A stretch of 40,395 nt of DNA from an uncultured Comamonadaceae bacterium (GCA_946482595.1 CAMLSD010000040.1:1-40395), one strand, 5' to 3'; shown: positions 9,444-19,993, counted from the first letter of the stretch. The notes: generated from the letters alone by a model not told the origin. Numbers and translations: made by a program.

Positions 9444-10486
9444 GTCGGTTCTTGCGGCTGTTGCAGCGTCTTCTCGAGCGCCCTCACCCGCTCTCGGAGC
9501 GTGTGGAGCTGACGCACGGTGGCTGCGTTCTTTTCCCAGGCAGCATTGTCGTCGAACGGGAACAGGCCGCTGTACTGGCCCGGCTTGTGGATCGAGCGGG
9601 TGATCACGGTGGCCGCCGTCACGTGCACATGGTCAACGAGGCTCAGGTGACCCAGCACGATCGCGCCGCCGCCGATCGTGCAATGCGCGCCGATGCGCGC
9701 GCTGCCGGCCACGCCGACACAACCGGCCATGGCCGTGTGGGCGCCCACATGGACGTTGTGCCCGATCTGGACCAGGTTATCGAGCTTCACGCCGTTCTCG
9801 AGGACGGTGTCATCGAGCGCGCCGCGGTCGATGCAGGTGTTGGCCCCGATCTCGACGTCGTCGCCGATCCGCACCCCACCCAGCTGCTCGATCTTGACCC
9901 ACTCGCCCGCGTGAGGCGCAAAGCCGAAGCCGTCGGCGCCGATCACCGCACCGGGGTGCACGATGCAGCGCTCCCCCAGGGAGCACCCTGCCATCACGCT
10001 CACCTGCGCGCTCAGTCGTGTGTCCGCACCGATGTTTGCGCCCGTCCCCACCACGCAGTGCGGGCCGATCCAGGCACGGTCACCGATGCGCGCGCCGTCC
10101 TCGATCACCGCCAGCGCGTCGACGCGCACCCCCTCCCCCAGCACGGCGTGCGGCGACACCACCGCGGAAGGATGAACACCTGCGGGCCGCGGCGGGCGGG
10201 TACGTGCCGCCCACCACTGGGTCAGCCGGGCGAAATAGAGGTAGGGATCCGTGGTGACGATGAGCGCCGGCAGCGCTGCAGCCGCCTCCCGCATCGCGGG
10301 CGAGACGATCACACACGCGGCCTGGGTGCTGGCCAGCTGGGACTGATAGCGCGGGTTGGACAGGAAGCTGAGGGTGTCGGGCCCGGCGCTTTCGAGCGGG
10401 CCGATGCGCGCTACGACCAGCTCAGGCGAACCCACCAGTTCGCCGCCCAGCTGCGCGGCGATCTCGCCCAGCTGGAAGGCGTTCAC
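9440..10486 (-). CDS. lpxD: UDP-3-O-acylglucosamine N-acyltransferase
   Basis: A 348-residue protein. The N-terminal uridine-binding domain (about 1-100) ends in the aromatic stretch [11 protein letters not shown], and a hexapeptide-repeat beta-helix follows (about 105-310). His243 in QIGHNVHVG is the expected catalytic residue. Its [10 protein letters not shown] motif (about 182-191) is characteristic. It adds the N-linked 3-hydroxyacyl chain, the third step of lipid A synthesis. The start is GTG at 10486, overlapping the skp stop by four bases (GTGA), which implies translational coupling. The C-terminal helix ([13 protein letters not shown]) is the trimerising extension. Confidence 0.98.
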   Translation of the reverse strand: MNAFQLGEIAAQLGGELVGSPELVVARIGPLESAGPDTLSFLSNPRYQSQLASTQAACVIVSPAMREAAAALPALIVTTDPYLYFARLTQWWAARTRPPRPAGVHPSAVVSPHAVLGEGVRVDALAVIEDGARIGDRAWIGPHCVVGTGANIGADTRLSAQVSVMAGCSLGERCIVHPGAVIGADGFGFAPHAGEWVKIEQLGGVRIGDDVEIGANTCIDRGALDDTVLENGVKLDNLVQIGHNVHVGAHTAMAGCVGVAGSARIGAHCTIGGGAIVLGHLSLVDHVHVTAATVITRSIHKPGQYSGLFPFDDNAAWEKNAATVRQLHTLRERVRALEKTLQQPQEPT

Positions 10487-10998
10487 TTGCCGCCGTTGGC
10501 GTTGAGCGCCTTGATGACCTTTTCGGTGATGTCGACCTTCGGGCCGGCAAACACGGCCTCTTGCAGGATCAGGTCATACTTTTCCTGTTCGAAGATCTGC
10601 TTGATCACGCGATTGGCCCGTTCCACCACGGCAGCAAGTTCTTCGTTCTTGCGCTGGTTGAGGTCTTCCTGGAACTCACGCCGGCGGCGCTGGAAGTCGC
10701 GGTCCTGTTCGACCAGTTCGCGCTGACGCCGCGTGCGGTCAGCCTCGGCCAAGGTCGGGCCATCCTTTTCGAGCTTGTCCGAGGCGGCCTTGAGCCGGGC
10801 CGCCTGATCGGCCAGTTCCTTCTCGCGCTTGGAGAACTCCTGCTCGAGCCGGGTCTGAGCAGCCTTGGCCGGCGCTGCGTCACGCAGCACACGATCGCTG
10901 TTGACGTAGCCGATCTTCAGTTCCTGGGCGTGCGCTCCCTGGAGGGCCAGCGCAAGCAGGCCTGCCGAGAACATGGAAAGCACATGGATCTTCTTCAT
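10483..10998 (-). CDS. skp: Periplasmic OmpH/Skp-family chaperone
   Basis: A 171-residue protein with a clear signal peptide ([20 protein letters not shown], likely cut after the Ala at residue 24). A long, highly charged coiled-coil region follows (about 45-130), and a C-terminal part with [21 protein letters not shown], as in the OmpH/Skp family. Skp trimers hold unfolded outer-membrane proteins in the periplasm before delivery to BamA. The start codon shares a base with the bamA stop (TAATG), so translation of chaperone and insertase is probably coupled. Confidence 0.96.
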   Translation of the reverse strand: MKKIHVLSMFSAGLLALALQGAHAQELKIGYVNSDRVLRDAAPAKAAQTRLEQEFSKREKELADQAARLKAASDKLEKDGPTLAEADRTRRQRELVEQDRDFQRRRREFQEDLNQRKNEELAAVVERANRVIKQIFEQEKYDLILQEAVFAGPKVDITEKVIKALNANGGK

Positions 10999-13322
10999 TA
11001 GAACGCAGTCCCGATCTGAAATTGCAGACGTTCGATTTTATCCCCTGGCTGCTTGCGCACCGGCAAGCCATAGGCCAGCTTGAGGGGACCCACCGGCGAA
11101 ATCCAGCTCAAGCCCAGGCCGACCGATGCACGCAGGTCGCCGAAGTTGAGTTTCTGAGATTCGCCGAACACATTCCCCATGTCGAGGTAGGTGAAAAGCC
11201 GCAGCGTGCGGTCGTTGCCCGAACCTGGGAACGGAATGTAAAGCTCGGTATTCAGGTTGACCCGCTTGGGGCCGCCGGTATACGCCCCGGTGAGGTCGAT
11301 CGGGCCGAGCGACCCCTGCTCGAAACCCCGCACCGTGCCCAGACCGCCGCTGTAGAAGTTCTTGAATACCGGGAAGGGGCGCCCCGAGAGCCCCTTGCCC
11401 CAGCCGAATTCAGCATTGAAGGCCAGGGTGAAGGCGCGGCTGAGCGGCACGTACTGCTGAAACTGGTAGTTCGCGCGAATGTAGCGTGAATCCCCCGCCA
11501 TGCTGACCTCGGCATTCACACGCTGGTAGCGCCCCTTGGTGGGCACCAGTGCGCTGTCGCGGTCGTCGCGGCTCCAGCCGAGCGTCAGCGGAATGGCCAC
11601 GCTGGCCGCACCGAAGTCCCGACGATAGCGACGGTAGTCCTCGGGCAACGAGCCCTCGTTGCCGCGGATCTCGGTCCGCTCGACGCCCAGACCGAAAAAC
11701 ACCGTGTCGTATTCGCTGAACGGCACACCGAAGCGGATCGACGCCCCCGGCGTCACCAGCTTGTAGTCGCTGCCCTGACTCGACAGTGGCTGATTCGTCC
11801 GATAGAAGACGTCAATCGAACGCGAAACGCCATCGATCGTGAAGTACGGGTCCACCGTGCTGATCAGGACCGTGCGGTTGTATCGACTGGTGTTGAACTC
11901 CACACCCAGGTAGTTGCCCGAGCCGAAGATGTTCTCCTGCTTGATGGACGCGGTGAGGCTGAGCTTTTCGGCGCTGGAGAAACCGGCACCCAGCAGCAGA
12001 TTGCCCGTGGGCTTCTCGACCAGATTCAGCGTGAGGTCCACCTGGTCGTTGGTGCCGGGCACCTCGGTGGTCTCGACACTCACCTCACTGAAGTAGCCGA
12101 GGCGGTCGACCCGGTCGCGCGACAGGCGGATGCGCTCGCCGTCATACCAGGACGACTCGAACTGCCGGAACTCACGGCGCACCACTTCGTCGCGCGTGCG
12201 GCTGTTGCCCGACACATTGATGCGGCGCACATACACACGGCGCTGCGGGTTGGCCACCAGCACCACGTTCACGCGACCATTGGTGCGGTCGATGTCGGTA
12301 CGCGGTTCGACACGGGCGAACGCGTAGCCAAAGGCGCCGAAGCGCTCAGAGAATGCCCGCACCGTCTCGGCGACGTCTTCGGCGCGGTAGGGCTGCCCGG
12401 GTACGATGGTCACCAGTGACTTGAAGTCCTCGTCGCGCCCCAGGTACTCGCCCTCGAGCTTGACGCCGGTGACCGTGTAGCGCTGGCCTTCCTTGATGTT
12501 GACCGTGATCGTGATGTCCTGCTTGTCGGGCGAGATCGCGACCTGCGTGGACTCGATGTTGAACTCGAGATAGCCCCGATTCAGGTAATGCGAGCGCAGG
12601 GTTTCAAGGTCGGCATTGAGTTTGGTGCGCGAGTAGCGGTCGGACTTGGTGTACCAGGTCAGCCAGCCTCCGGTGCTCAGATCGAAGAGGCCCTTGAGCT
12701 CGCTCTCGGAGAAAGCCTCGTTGCCCACGATGCGGATATCGCGGATCTTGGCCACGCCCCCCTCGGTCACGGTGAAGGTGACGTTCACGCGGTTGCGTTC
12801 GAGTGGCGTGATCGTGGTGATGACCTCGGCACCGTAGAGGCTCTTGGCCAGGTACTGGCGCTTCAGTTCCTGCTCGGCGCGGTCCACCAGCGCACGGTCG
12901 AACGGGCGCCCTTCGGCGATGCCGACATCGCGCAGTGCCTTGGTCAGGGCGTCCTTTTCGAACTCTTTCGTGCCGACGAAATCGACACTGGCCACGACGG
13001 GGCGCTCTTCGACCACCACGACCACAACGTCGCCATCGATCTCGATGCGCACGTCCTTGAACAGGCCGGTGCCGAACAGTGCGCGCAGTGCAGCAGCGCC
13101 CTTCTCATCGTTGTAGGTGTCGCCGATACGGAAGGGCAGCGAGCCGAACACCGTACCGGCTTCGGTGCGCTGCAGGCCTTCGACACGGATGTCGCGCAGC
13201 ACAAAGGGCTCTGCCGCCCAGGCCAGGCCGCACTGCAGGGCCGCCAGCGCAGCGGCTGCGAGCACCGAAGGTTTGACGGACAGGAAACGTAGCGGTGAAC
13301 GCAGTCGGGAGGAGATCAGCAT
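10998..13322 (-). CDS. bamA: Outer membrane protein assembly factor BamA
   Basis: A 774-residue Omp85-family protein. A signal peptide spans about residues 1-36 (cut after CGLAWA). Five POTRA domains cover roughly 37-430, each opening with motifs such as VLRDIRVEGLQRTEAGTVF and IRDIRIVGNEAFSESELKG. The C-terminal 16-strand beta-barrel includes the VRGFEQGSLGP lid-loop motif (the VRGF signature of Omp85 proteins) and ends in a barrel-type Phe. It inserts beta-barrel proteins into the outer membrane and is essential in Gram-negative bacteria. The gene begins seven bases past the rseP stop and is followed directly by skp. Its lipoprotein partner BamB lies in the right half of the window. Confidence 0.99.
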   Translation of the reverse strand: MLISSRLRSPLRFLSVKPSVLAAAALAALQCGLAWAAEPFVLRDIRVEGLQRTEAGTVFGSLPFRIGDTYNDEKGAAALRALFGTGLFKDVRIEIDGDVVVVVVEERPVVASVDFVGTKEFEKDALTKALRDVGIAEGRPFDRALVDRAEQELKRQYLAKSLYGAEVITTITPLERNRVNVTFTVTEGGVAKIRDIRIVGNEAFSESELKGLFDLSTGGWLTWYTKSDRYSRTKLNADLETLRSHYLNRGYLEFNIESTQVAISPDKQDITITVNIKEGQRYTVTGVKLEGEYLGRDEDFKSLVTIVPGQPYRAEDVAETVRAFSERFGAFGYAFARVEPRTDIDRTNGRVNVVLVANPQRRVYVRRINVSGNSRTRDEVVRREFRQFESSWYDGERIRLSRDRVDRLGYFSEVSVETTEVPGTNDQVDLTLNLVEKPTGNLLLGAGFSSAEKLSLTASIKQENIFGSGNYLGVEFNTSRYNRTVLISTVDPYFTIDGVSRSIDVFYRTNQPLSSQGSDYKLVTPGASIRFGVPFSEYDTVFFGLGVERTEIRGNEGSLPEDYRRYRRDFGAASVAIPLTLGWSRDDRDSALVPTKGRYQRVNAEVSMAGDSRYIRANYQFQQYVPLSRAFTLAFNAEFGWGKGLSGRPFPVFKNFYSGGLGTVRGFEQGSLGPIDLTGAYTGGPKRVNLNTELYIPFPGSGNDRTLRLFTYLDMGNVFGESQKLNFGDLRASVGLGLSWISPVGPLKLAYGLPVRKQPGDKIERLQFQIGTAF

Positions 13323-13328
13323 GCGTGG

Positions 13329-14699
13329 TCAGAGCAGACCCAGGAGGCGGGCTATGTCGTTGTAGAGGGCGAGTGACATCATCATGAGCATGATGGCCAC
13401 GCCTCCACGCTGCAGCCGATCCAGCCACGCGTCAGAGATCGGCCGCCCTGTCACTCCTTCGAAAAGATAATACATCAGGTGCCCCCCATCGAGGACGGGC
13501 AGCGGGAGCAGGTTCAGCACCCCCAGACTGACGCTCACCAGCGCCAGAAAGCCGAGGTAGTAGGCCACCCCGAGCTGCACCGACTGGCCGGCGTAGTCGG
13601 CAATCGTCAAGGGACCGCTCAGGTTCTTGAGCGAGGCCTCACCGATCAGCATCTTGCCGAGCATCTTCAGGCTCAGCACGGACACCTCCCAGGTACGGCT
13701 CAGGCCGTAGCCCAGGCCGTCGATCAGCCCGTAGGTGACGCGCACCATCTCGACCGGCTTGCCGACATACGCCTCGATCCGGCCGAAGCGCCTGCCCTGG
13801 TCTTCCCGAACCGACGGCACGACGGTGATCTCCAGCCGCTGGCCGCCGCGCTCGATCAGCCAGAGCATCGGTGCAGGCTGGTCGTCGCGCACCGCCGCAC
13901 GGATCCATTCGCGCAGGCGGGCGGCATCGTCCACGGCGCGACCATCGACGCTGAGGACCCGATCGCCCTCGCGCAAGCCGGCCCGCGCTGCGGGCCCATC
14001 GGCCATGATCTGACCCAGGACCGCCTCGCTGTAAGGCGCAGCCAGACCGACACGCTGCATCAGCTGGGCGTCGACGGCCTGCGTGCCGAGCGAGGCCAGC
14101 GGCAGCGTCAGCTGGCGCTCATGCAGGCCCTGCGCATCACTGACCTGCAGGCGCAGGTCCTGGTTGTGCACCGTCGCGTCGGTGATCAGCCAGCGCAGGT
14201 CGCTGAACGAGCGCACTGCGGTCGGCTCGCCATCTTCGGTCACGACGGCCTGCACCCAGTCACCCGCGCGCAGGCCGGCTTTTTCGGCCAGGCTGCCGGT
14301 CACAGGCGCCCCCAGCACGGCCTTGGGTTCGTCAGTGCCGACCCAGCCTGCCACCGCGTACAAGGCGACGGCCAGGATCAGGTTGGCCAGGGGGCCGGCC
14401 GCCACGATGGCGGCGCGCGATCGCAACGGCTGCCGGTTGAATGCCTGATGCAGTTGCGATGGCGGTACCGGGCCCTCGCGCTCATCGAGCATCTTCACAT
14501 AGCCCCCCAGGGGCAGCAGCGACAGCGCGAATTCGGTGGAGTCTGGTGTGCGCTGGTGGCGCCAGATGACGCGCCCGAACCCGACTGAAAAGCGCAGCAC
14601 CTTCACGCCACAGGCCACCGCCACGCGGTAGTGCCCCCATTCGTGCACGACGATGAGCACGCCCAGGGTGAACAGGAAGGCGAGGACGGTGGTGATCAT
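13329..14699 (-). CDS. rseP: RIP metalloprotease RseP
   Basis: A 456-residue membrane zinc protease of the site-2 protease family. The zinc motif HEWGH is at residues 19-23 in the first membrane helix. Two periplasmic PDZ domains occupy about 120-300 ([12 protein letters not shown] and [14 protein letters not shown]). [13 protein letters not shown] in the third membrane helix gives the second active-site motif. In enterics RseP cuts the anti-sigma factor RseA to release the envelope-stress sigma factor, and clears signal peptides. The same role is likely but not shown here. The start overlaps the dxr stop by four bases (ATGA), and bamA, an outer-membrane assembly gene, follows. Confidence 0.98.
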   Translation of the reverse strand: MITTVLAFLFTLGVLIVVHEWGHYRVAVACGVKVLRFSVGFGRVIWRHQRTPDSTEFALSLLPLGGYVKMLDEREGPVPPSQLHQAFNRQPLRSRAAIVAAGPLANLILAVALYAVAGWVGTDEPKAVLGAPVTGSLAEKAGLRAGDWVQAVVTEDGEPTAVRSFSDLRWLITDATVHNQDLRLQVSDAQGLHERQLTLPLASLGTQAVDAQLMQRVGLAAPYSEAVLGQIMADGPAARAGLREGDRVLSVDGRAVDDAARLREWIRAAVRDDQPAPMLWLIERGGQRLEITVVPSVREDQGRRFGRIEAYVGKPVEMVRVTYGLIDGLGYGLSRTWEVSVLSLKMLGKMLIGEASLKNLSGPLTIADYAGQSVQLGVAYYLGFLALVSVSLGVLNLLPLPVLDGGHLMYYLFEGVTGRPISDAWLDRLQRGGVAIMLMMMSLALYNDIARLLGLL

Positions 14700-15928
14700 G
14701 GTTGGAGCCCCTTCACGATCCGCGACGCAGCGTGTCGGGCCGCCTGATCCAGCTCGAGCAGCCCTTCCAGGGAGTCGGTCGACGCCGCATCGAGCAGCGC
14801 CGTGTCCAGCGTGCGCGCATTCACCGTGTGAATCTGGTCGAATCGAATGGTTCCGGCCAGGAAGGCCTCCACCGCGACCTCGTTGGCAGCGTTGAGCACC
14901 GCGGTGGCCCCCACCGGGCCTTCGAGGGTGTCCCAGGCCAGTTGCAGGCCGGGGAAACGCCTGCCATCGAGCGGCTCGAAGCTCAGGCTGGCCAGACGCG
15001 TGAAATCGAGCGTCTGGGCTCCGGAGTCGATCCGCTCGGGGAAGCCCAGGCCATAGGCAATCGGCACCCGCATGTCGGGCGTGCCCAGTTGGGCCAGCAC
15101 CGACGTGTCACGACAGACAACCATTGAGTGGATGATGCTCTGCGGATGGATCACGACCTCGATCTGGCGCGGCGTGAGGCCAAACAGCCAGCGCGCCTCG
15201 ATGACTTCCAGGGCCTTGTTCATCATCGTGGCCGAGTCGACAGAAATCTTGCGGCCCATCACCCAGTTCGGATGTGCGCAGGCCTGCTGCGGCGTCACGT
15301 CGCGCAGCGTGGCCGGATCACGGTCCCTGAAGGGTCCACCCGAGGCCGTGAGCACGATGCGGTCGATACGCTGCCCCCAGGTGGACGGGTCCTCCGGCAG
15401 GCACTGGAAGATGGCCGAGTGTTCGCTGTCGATCGGCAGCAGCACGCCACCGCCGTCGCGCACGGCTTGCATGAACAGCGCGCCGCCAACCACCAGCGCC
15501 TCCTTGTTGGCCAGCAGCAGGCGCTTGCCGTGGCGTGCGGCTGCCAGCGAGGAGGCCAGGCCGGCTGCGCCCACGATGGCTGCCATGACCGTGTCCACGT
15601 CAGGATGGCCGGCAACGTCAAGCAGCGCCTGCGGGCCGGACAGCACCTCGGTGGCCAGGCCGGCCTGCACCACGCGCTGGCGCAGTTCGCTGGCCGCTTC
15701 GGGGTCGGTCATCACGGCAAAACGCGGCTGCCAGCGCAGGCACTGGGCCAGCAGGACGTCAACCTTGCGGTGCGCCGTCAAAGCAAATGCGGCAAAACGC
15801 TCGGGATGTCGCGACATGACATCCAGCGTGTTGGCACCGACCGACCCGGTCGAACCCAGCACGCAGACCTGTTCTTTGGATCCCGCCTGGAAGGCCTCGC
15901 GCGAGGCAGAGGGACGCATACTCGTCAT
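14696..15928 (-). CDS. dxr: 1-deoxy-D-xylulose 5-phosphate reductoisomerase
   Basis: A 410-residue enzyme converting DXP to 2-C-methyl-D-erythritol 4-phosphate with NADPH, the committed step of the MEP isoprenoid pathway. Evidence: [17 protein letters not shown] (nucleotide-binding loop), [26 protein letters not shown] (metal and substrate binding), TASGGPFRD and [20 protein letters not shown]. The start at 15928 is the first ATG after cdsA; a second ATG three codons later is possible. It feeds precursors to UppS encoded two genes upstream. IspG, a late enzyme of the same pathway, is encoded at the right edge of the window. Confidence 0.99.
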   Translation of the reverse strand: MTSMRPSASREAFQAGSKEQVCVLGSTGSVGANTLDVMSRHPERFAAFALTAHRKVDVLLAQCLRWQPRFAVMTDPEAASELRQRVVQAGLATEVLSGPQALLDVAGHPDVDTVMAAIVGAAGLASSLAAARHGKRLLLANKEALVVGGALFMQAVRDGGGVLLPIDSEHSAIFQCLPEDPSTWGQRIDRIVLTASGGPFRDRDPATLRDVTPQQACAHPNWVMGRKISVDSATMMNKALEVIEARWLFGLTPRQIEVVIHPQSIIHSMVVCRDTSVLAQLGTPDMRVPIAYGLGFPERIDSGAQTLDFTRLASLSFEPLDGRRFPGLQLAWDTLEGPVGATAVLNAANEVAVEAFLAGTIRFDQIHTVNARTLDTALLDAASTDSLEGLLELDQAARHAASRIVKGLQP

Positions 15929-15941
15929 GGCATTGTCATTC

Positions 15942-16781
15942 CTACAGACTGCTCAGGCTCAAGGCCAGGGGAATGACCGGCAGCAGGGCGTCGACGCGAT
16001 CCAGCACACCCCCGTGACCGGGCAGCAACTGGCTGCTGTCCTTCGCACCGACACTGCGCTTGATCAGCGACTCGAAAAGGTCACCGACGACACTCATGGC
16101 ACACAGGAACAGGCAGACCACGACCAAGCCGATCCAGCCGAACTGGGCCTGCAGGCGCGAATACAGGCTCGCGGAGTCGCCGTGGCCCTGACGATCGACG
16201 GCGATCCAGGCGATGGCCAGCACCAGCACGGCCACCATGCCGCTCCAGACGCCTTCCCAGCTCTTGCCCGGACTGATCGCCGGCGCCAGCTTGCGACGCC
16301 CCAGGCTGCGCCCACCAAAGTAGGCCGCCACATCTGCGACCCATACCAGGCAGAACACCGACAGCAGATAGTTCAGGCCGATCTGACGGGATTCCGTCAT
16401 GGCCAGCCAGGTCAGCCAGAGCAGCAGGACCCCGAGGCCGCACCGCAGGGCCACCGGCAGACGGCTCCAGCCGGCCATGCCGTGGCGCAGCACCCAGGCA
16501 CTGCCCAGCACCCAGGCCGGCAGCACCGCCCACCACAGCCAGCGCGGTGCGCTGACGGCCTCGGGCGCCAGCGCCCAGGTCAGGCCGCAGGCCAAGGTCA
16601 CGGCCGCGCCGAGCGCCCAGGCGGCCATGCCTTTCACGCCGTTGAGCCGTGCCCACTCCCAAGCCGCAGCGGCCACCGCAATCAGCATCAGCAATGCAAA
16701 GGGCCAGCGTGACGCGGACAGCATCGCCGGCAGCAGCACGGCCAGCAGAACGATGGCCGTGATGACCCGTTGCCCGAGCAT
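15942..16781 (-). CDS. cdsA: Phosphatidate cytidylyltransferase
   Basis: A 279-residue polytopic membrane protein (about eight hydrophobic segments) that makes CDP-diacylglycerol from phosphatidic acid and CTP. The C-terminal family signature S-x3-KR-x4-KD-x5-PGHGG-x2-DR-x-D is present (about residues 241-268), and [12 protein letters not shown] precedes it. It is packed between uppS (two-base gap) and dxr (13-base gap) in the conserved lipid/isoprenoid block. Confidence 0.98.
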   Translation of the reverse strand: MLGQRVITAIVLLAVLLPAMLSASRWPFALLMLIAVAAAAWEWARLNGVKGMAAWALGAAVTLACGLTWALAPEAVSAPRWLWWAVLPAWVLGSAWVLRHGMAGWSRLPVALRCGLGVLLLWLTWLAMTESRQIGLNYLLSVFCLVWVADVAAYFGGRSLGRRKLAPAISPGKSWEGVWSGMVAVLVLAIAWIAVDRQGHGDSASLYSRLQAQFGWIGLVVVCLFLCAMSVVGDLFESLIKRSVGAKDSSQLLPGHGGVLDRVDALLPVIPLALSLSSL

Positions 16782-16783
16782 GC

Positions 16784-17533
16784 TCAGGCCTCGACCGGCG
16801 CGAGACGCCTGGGTGCCGACTTCACCGCACCGAAGCGCCGGTCACGGCTGGCATAGGCTTCGAGGGCTTCGTCCAGCTCGCGTGGGCCAAAGTCAGGCCA
16901 CAGGCAATCAGTGAAGTAGAACTCGGAATACGCCGCCTGCCAGAGCAGAAAGTTGCTGATACGCACCTCGCCGCCCGTGCGGATGAACAGGTCAGGATCA
17001 GGTGCATGGCTCAGGGCGAGAAACCGCCCCAGGCTGTCTTCGTTCAGGTCTTCGGGCGCCATGCCGGCCGCCATGGCCTGCCGGCACGCCTGGACCAGAT
17101 CCCAGCGCCCGCCATAATTGAAGGCAACCGACAGCGTGATGCGCGTGTTGTGACGGGTGGCGGACTCGGCCTGGTCCCAGGCGGCGCGCACACGGTCGGA
17201 CACCGCCGAACGGTCGCCGATGATACGGATGCACACGCCCTCCTGGGCGAGTGTCGTGAGGTACTTCGACACGGCCACCAGGGCCAGCCCCATCAGGCCG
17301 GACACCTCTTCGGCGGGGCGCTTCCAGTTTTCGGACGAAAACGCGAAGACCGTGAGGTAGCGGATGTTGCGGTCGGCGCAGGCACGTACGGTTCGCACCA
17401 GGGCATCGACACCGTACTTGTGCCCGAAAAACCGGGGCATGAAGCGCCGGCTGGCCCAGCGGCCGTTGCCATCCATCACGATGGCAACGTGGCGAGGGGG
17501 TCCGTCGCTGCGAACCTCTGCGGAGGCGGTCAT
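16784..17533 (-). CDS. uppS: Undecaprenyl pyrophosphate synthase (cis-prenyltransferase)
   Basis: A 249-residue protein (E. coli UppS has 253). HVAIVMDGNGRWA near the N-terminus carries the catalytic Asp21. FAFSSENWKRP, NYGGRWD and DLFIRTGGEVRISNFLLWQ are the other conserved cis-prenyltransferase regions. It elongates farnesyl pyrophosphate to the C55 lipid carrier for peptidoglycan and O-antigen. ATG at 17533 leaves a normal 28-base gap to frr. The longer open frame to 17596 would overlap frr with unconserved residues, so it was rejected. Confidence 0.98.
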   Translation of the reverse strand: MTASAEVRSDGPPRHVAIVMDGNGRWASRRFMPRFFGHKYGVDALVRTVRACADRNIRYLTVFAFSSENWKRPAEEVSGLMGLALVAVSKYLTTLAQEGVCIRIIGDRSAVSDRVRAAWDQAESATRHNTRITLSVAFNYGGRWDLVQACRQAMAAGMAPEDLNEDSLGRFLALSHAPDPDLFIRTGGEVRISNFLLWQAAYSEFYFTDCLWPDFGPRELDEALEAYASRDRRFGAVKSAPRRLAPVEA

Positions 17534-17561
17534 GGGCTCGGGCAGCTGCAAGCGCCTGGCC

Positions 17562-18122
17562 TCAGACGGCCATGATCTCGGCTTCCTTGCCGGCAATCAG
17601 CTTGTCGATCTCGGCAATCGTGCGATCGGTGAGCTTCTGCACCTCGTCCTGACTGCGGCGCTCGTCGTCTTCGGTGATGGTCTTGTCCTTGAGCATGCGC
17701 TTGGCCTGCTCGTTGGCATCGCGGCGCAGATTGCGCACTGCCACCTTGGCGTCTTCGCCAGCGTGGCGCACGACCTTGGTCAGCTCCTTGCGGCGCTCTT
17801 CAGTCAGCGGCGGCATCGGCACGCGGATCAGATCACCCTGCGACGACGGGTTCAGCCCGAGGTCCGACTCGCGGATGGCCTTCTCGATCTTCGCGCCCAT
17901 GCCCTTTTCCCAGGGCTGCACGCTGATGGTGCGGGCATCGAGCAAGGACACATTGGCCACCTGGCTGATCGGGACCATGGAGCCGTAGTAGTCGACGTGC
18001 ACCTGATCGAGCAGGCCCGGGTGGGCCCGTCCGGTGCGGATCTTGGTCAGCTCATGCTTGAACGCCTCGACCGACTTCTGCATCTTCTGCTCGGCGTTCT
18101 TCTTGATGTCGGCAATGCTCAT
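17562..18122 (-). CDS. frr: Ribosome recycling factor
   Basis: A 186-residue protein (E. coli 185) that splits post-termination ribosomes with EF-G. Characteristic stretches are [16 protein letters not shown] (about 25-40), [10 protein letters not shown] (about 68-77), [15 protein letters not shown] and [10 protein letters not shown]. The start MSIADIK at 18122 is preceded by AGGAG nine bases away. The upstream extension of the open frame runs into pyrH and was discarded. Confidence 0.99.
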   Translation of the reverse strand: MSIADIKKNAEQKMQKSVEAFKHELTKIRTGRAHPGLLDQVHVDYYGSMVPISQVANVSLLDARTISVQPWEKGMGAKIEKAIRESDLGLNPSSQGDLIRVPMPPLTEERRKELTKVVRHAGEDAKVAVRNLRRDANEQAKRMLKDKTITEDDERRSQDEVQKLTDRTIAEIDKLIAGKEAEIMAV

Positions 18123-18135
18123 GAGTTCGTACTCC

Positions 18136-18846
18136 TCAGACGTGGACCAGTGTGCCCTCATCCTCACCGGCGACCACCCGTTTCAGGGCTCCCGGCTTGA
18201 AGATGCTGAACACCTTGATCGGCAGTTTCTGGTCGCGGCACAGTGCAAATGCCGTGGCATCCAGCACCTGCAGGTTCTTCACGATGGCTTCGTCGAACGT
18301 GATGTTGGCGTAGCGCGTGGCGGATGGGTCCTTCTTGGGGTCGGCGGTGTACACCCCATCGACCTTGGTGGCCTTGAGCATGATCTGCGCGCCCATTTCG
18401 GCGCCGCGCAGCGCGGCTGCAGTGTCCGTCGTGAAGAACGGGTTGCCCGTACCGGCGGCAAAGATGACGACCTTGCCTTCCTCGAGATACTGCAGCGCCT
18501 TCGGGCGCACATAGGGCTCGACGACCTGCTCGATGCCGATCGCGGACATCACCCGGGCGGTCATGCCCTCCTGGCGCATGGTGTCCGCCAGGGCCAGCGC
18601 GTTCATCACGGTGGCCAGCATGCCCATGTAGTCGGCGGTGGCACGATCCATGCCGACCGAGCCGCCCGCCACGCCGCGGAAGATGTTGCCACCGCCGATG
18701 ACCACGGCCACTTCGCAGCCGAGCGCCGTCACTTCCTGGATCTCGCGCACCATGCGAACGATCGTCGCACGGTTGATGCCGTACGCATCGTCACCCATGA
18801 GGGCTTCGCCCGACAGTTTGAGCAGGATGCGCTTGTAGGCCGGCAT
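18136..18846 (-). CDS. pyrH: Uridylate kinase (UMP kinase)
   Basis: A 236-residue amino-acid-kinase-fold enzyme making UDP from [14 protein letters not shown] at the N-terminus, [11 protein letters not shown] (about 49-59), the UMP-binding stretch around [17 protein letters not shown], and [19 protein letters not shown] are all present. It starts with GGAGG seven bases before ATG 18846. The order tsf-pyrH-frr is standard, and the protein supplies UTP/CTP precursors used by CdsA and the LpxA substrate pathway. Confidence 0.99.
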   Translation of the reverse strand: MPAYKRILLKLSGEALMGDDAYGINRATIVRMVREIQEVTALGCEVAVVIGGGNIFRGVAGGSVGMDRATADYMGMLATVMNALALADTMRQEGMTARVMSAIGIEQVVEPYVRPKALQYLEEGKVVIFAAGTGNPFFTTDTAAALRGAEMGAQIMLKATKVDGVYTADPKKDPSATRYANITFDEAIVKNLQVLDATAFALCRDQKLPIKVFSIFKPGALKRVVAGEDEGTLVHV

Positions 18847-18910
18847 TCAGGATCCTCCAGTGTGGCGGGGCGTGTTCGGTTGCGAAGTGTAGGGGATGGC
18901 AGCAGGCAGC

Positions 18911-19831
18911 TTACTGGCCCTTGGCGGCGGCCACCTGGGCGGCCACTTCGGCAGCGAAGTCGTCCTGCTTCTTCTCGATGCCTTCACCCACGACGTACAG
19001 CGTGAAGCCGGCGACGGTGGTGTTGGCAGCCTTGAGCATCTGTTCGACGGTCTGCTTGTCGTTCTTCACGAAGGCCTGGTTGAACAGGGACACTTCCTTC
19101 AGGTACTTCTGCACGCCACCTTCGATGCGCTTGGCAACGATCTCGGCCGACTGGGCCGGCTTGCCGGCCGCTTCGGCGGCCTTGCGGTCCTCCTCGGCCT
19201 TGGCCGCCGCGACCGAACGCTCCTTCTCGATCAGCTCGGCGGGCACGTCGGCGCTGGTCAGCGCCACCGGCTTCATGGCCGCCACGTGCATGGCCACGTC
19301 CTTGGCCGCGACGTCGTCGCCGGTGAACTCGACGACCACACCGATCCGGGTGCCGTGCAGGTAGTTCGCCAGCTTGTTCGTGCCAGCGAAGTGGCGGAAA
19401 CGACGGATGGCCATGTTCTCGCCGATCTTGCCGATCAGACCCTTGCGCACGTCTTCGACGGTCGGACCGAAGTCGCCCTGGGTCAGGGGCAGCGCGCCCA
19501 GCGCTTCCAGGTCAGCCGGATTGTGCTTGGCGACCAGTTCGGCCACCGACTTGCCGAACAGCAGGAAGTCGTCATTCTTGGAGACGAAGTCGGTCTCGCA
19601 GTTGATTTCGACCAGCGAGCCCGTGGTGCCCTCGATGCACGAGGCGATGATGCCCTCGGCAGTCACGCGGGAGGCAGCCTTGCTGGCCTTGTTGCCCAGC
19701 TTGACGCGCAGGATCTCTTCAGCCTTGCCCATGTCGCCGTCGGCCTCGGTCAGGGCTTTCTTGCACTCCATCATGGGTGCGTCGGTCTTGGCACGCAGTT
19801 CAGCGACCATGCTTGCGGTAATGGCGGGCAT
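18911..19831 (-). CDS. tsf: Elongation factor Ts
   Basis: A 306-residue EF-Tu guanine nucleotide exchange factor. The N-terminal module ([20 protein letters not shown]) is the UBA-like EF-Ts signature. Core motifs [14 protein letters not shown] (about 73-86) and the C-terminal coiled coil plus QPFVKN-like segment (here [15 protein letters not shown]) follow. ATG 19831 has GGAGAAAG close upstream. It lies downstream of rpsB after a 162-base gap holding a terminator-like hairpin, so its level relative to S2 may be set by read-through. Confidence 0.99.
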   Translation of the reverse strand: MPAITASMVAELRAKTDAPMMECKKALTEADGDMGKAEEILRVKLGNKASKAASRVTAEGIIASCIEGTTGSLVEINCETDFVSKNDDFLLFGKSVAELVAKHNPADLEALGALPLTQGDFGPTVEDVRKGLIGKIGENMAIRRFRHFAGTNKLANYLHGTRIGVVVEFTGDDVAAKDVAMHVAAMKPVALTSADVPAELIEKERSVAAAKAEEDRKAAEAAGKPAQSAEIVAKRIEGGVQKYLKEVSLFNQAFVKNDKQTVEQMLKAANTTVAGFTLYVVGEGIEKKQDDFAAEVAAQVAAAKGQ

Positions 19832-19850
19832 TTCTTTCTCCAGCTTCGGT

Positions 19851-19882
19851 TGCGACGTCAGCGCTCAGCCTGTGCGACGTCA
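19851..19882. repeat. Two 10-base direct repeats upstream of tsf
   Basis: TGCGACGTCA occurs at 19851-19860 and again at 19873-19882, 22 bases apart start to start, about two helical turns. On the minus strand these read TGACGTCGCA. A second pair, CTCGCTTGTG at 19925-19934 and 19938-19947, lies between them and the rpsB terminator. No known regulator can be named. Confidence 0.6.
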
Positions 19883-19944
19883 ATGCAGATTCGGTATGCA
19901 GCGTGTTGCCGCGTGCGCGTGAGACTCGCTTGTGCGGCTCGCTT

Positions 19945-19972
19945 GTGAAAAAGGGGGCTGAATCAGCCCCCT
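19945..19972 (-). terminator. Intrinsic terminator/attenuator between rpsB and tsf
   Basis: Stem arms are at 19952-19959 and 19965-19972 (AGGGGGCT / AGCCCCCT), with a five-base loop and one more possible G-C pair inside. On the minus strand the hairpin is followed by five T residues. It lies 21 bases after the rpsB stop. Partial termination here would explain independent levels of S2 and EF-Ts. Confidence 0.85.
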
Positions 19973-19993
19973 CCTTGCAAGCCTGCGAGGGCC

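Noticed and set aside
15072..16712. 546-codon plus-strand open frame opposite dxr and cdsA
   Set aside because: Antisense shadow of two well-supported enzymes; Ser/Arg-rich with no recognisable domain.
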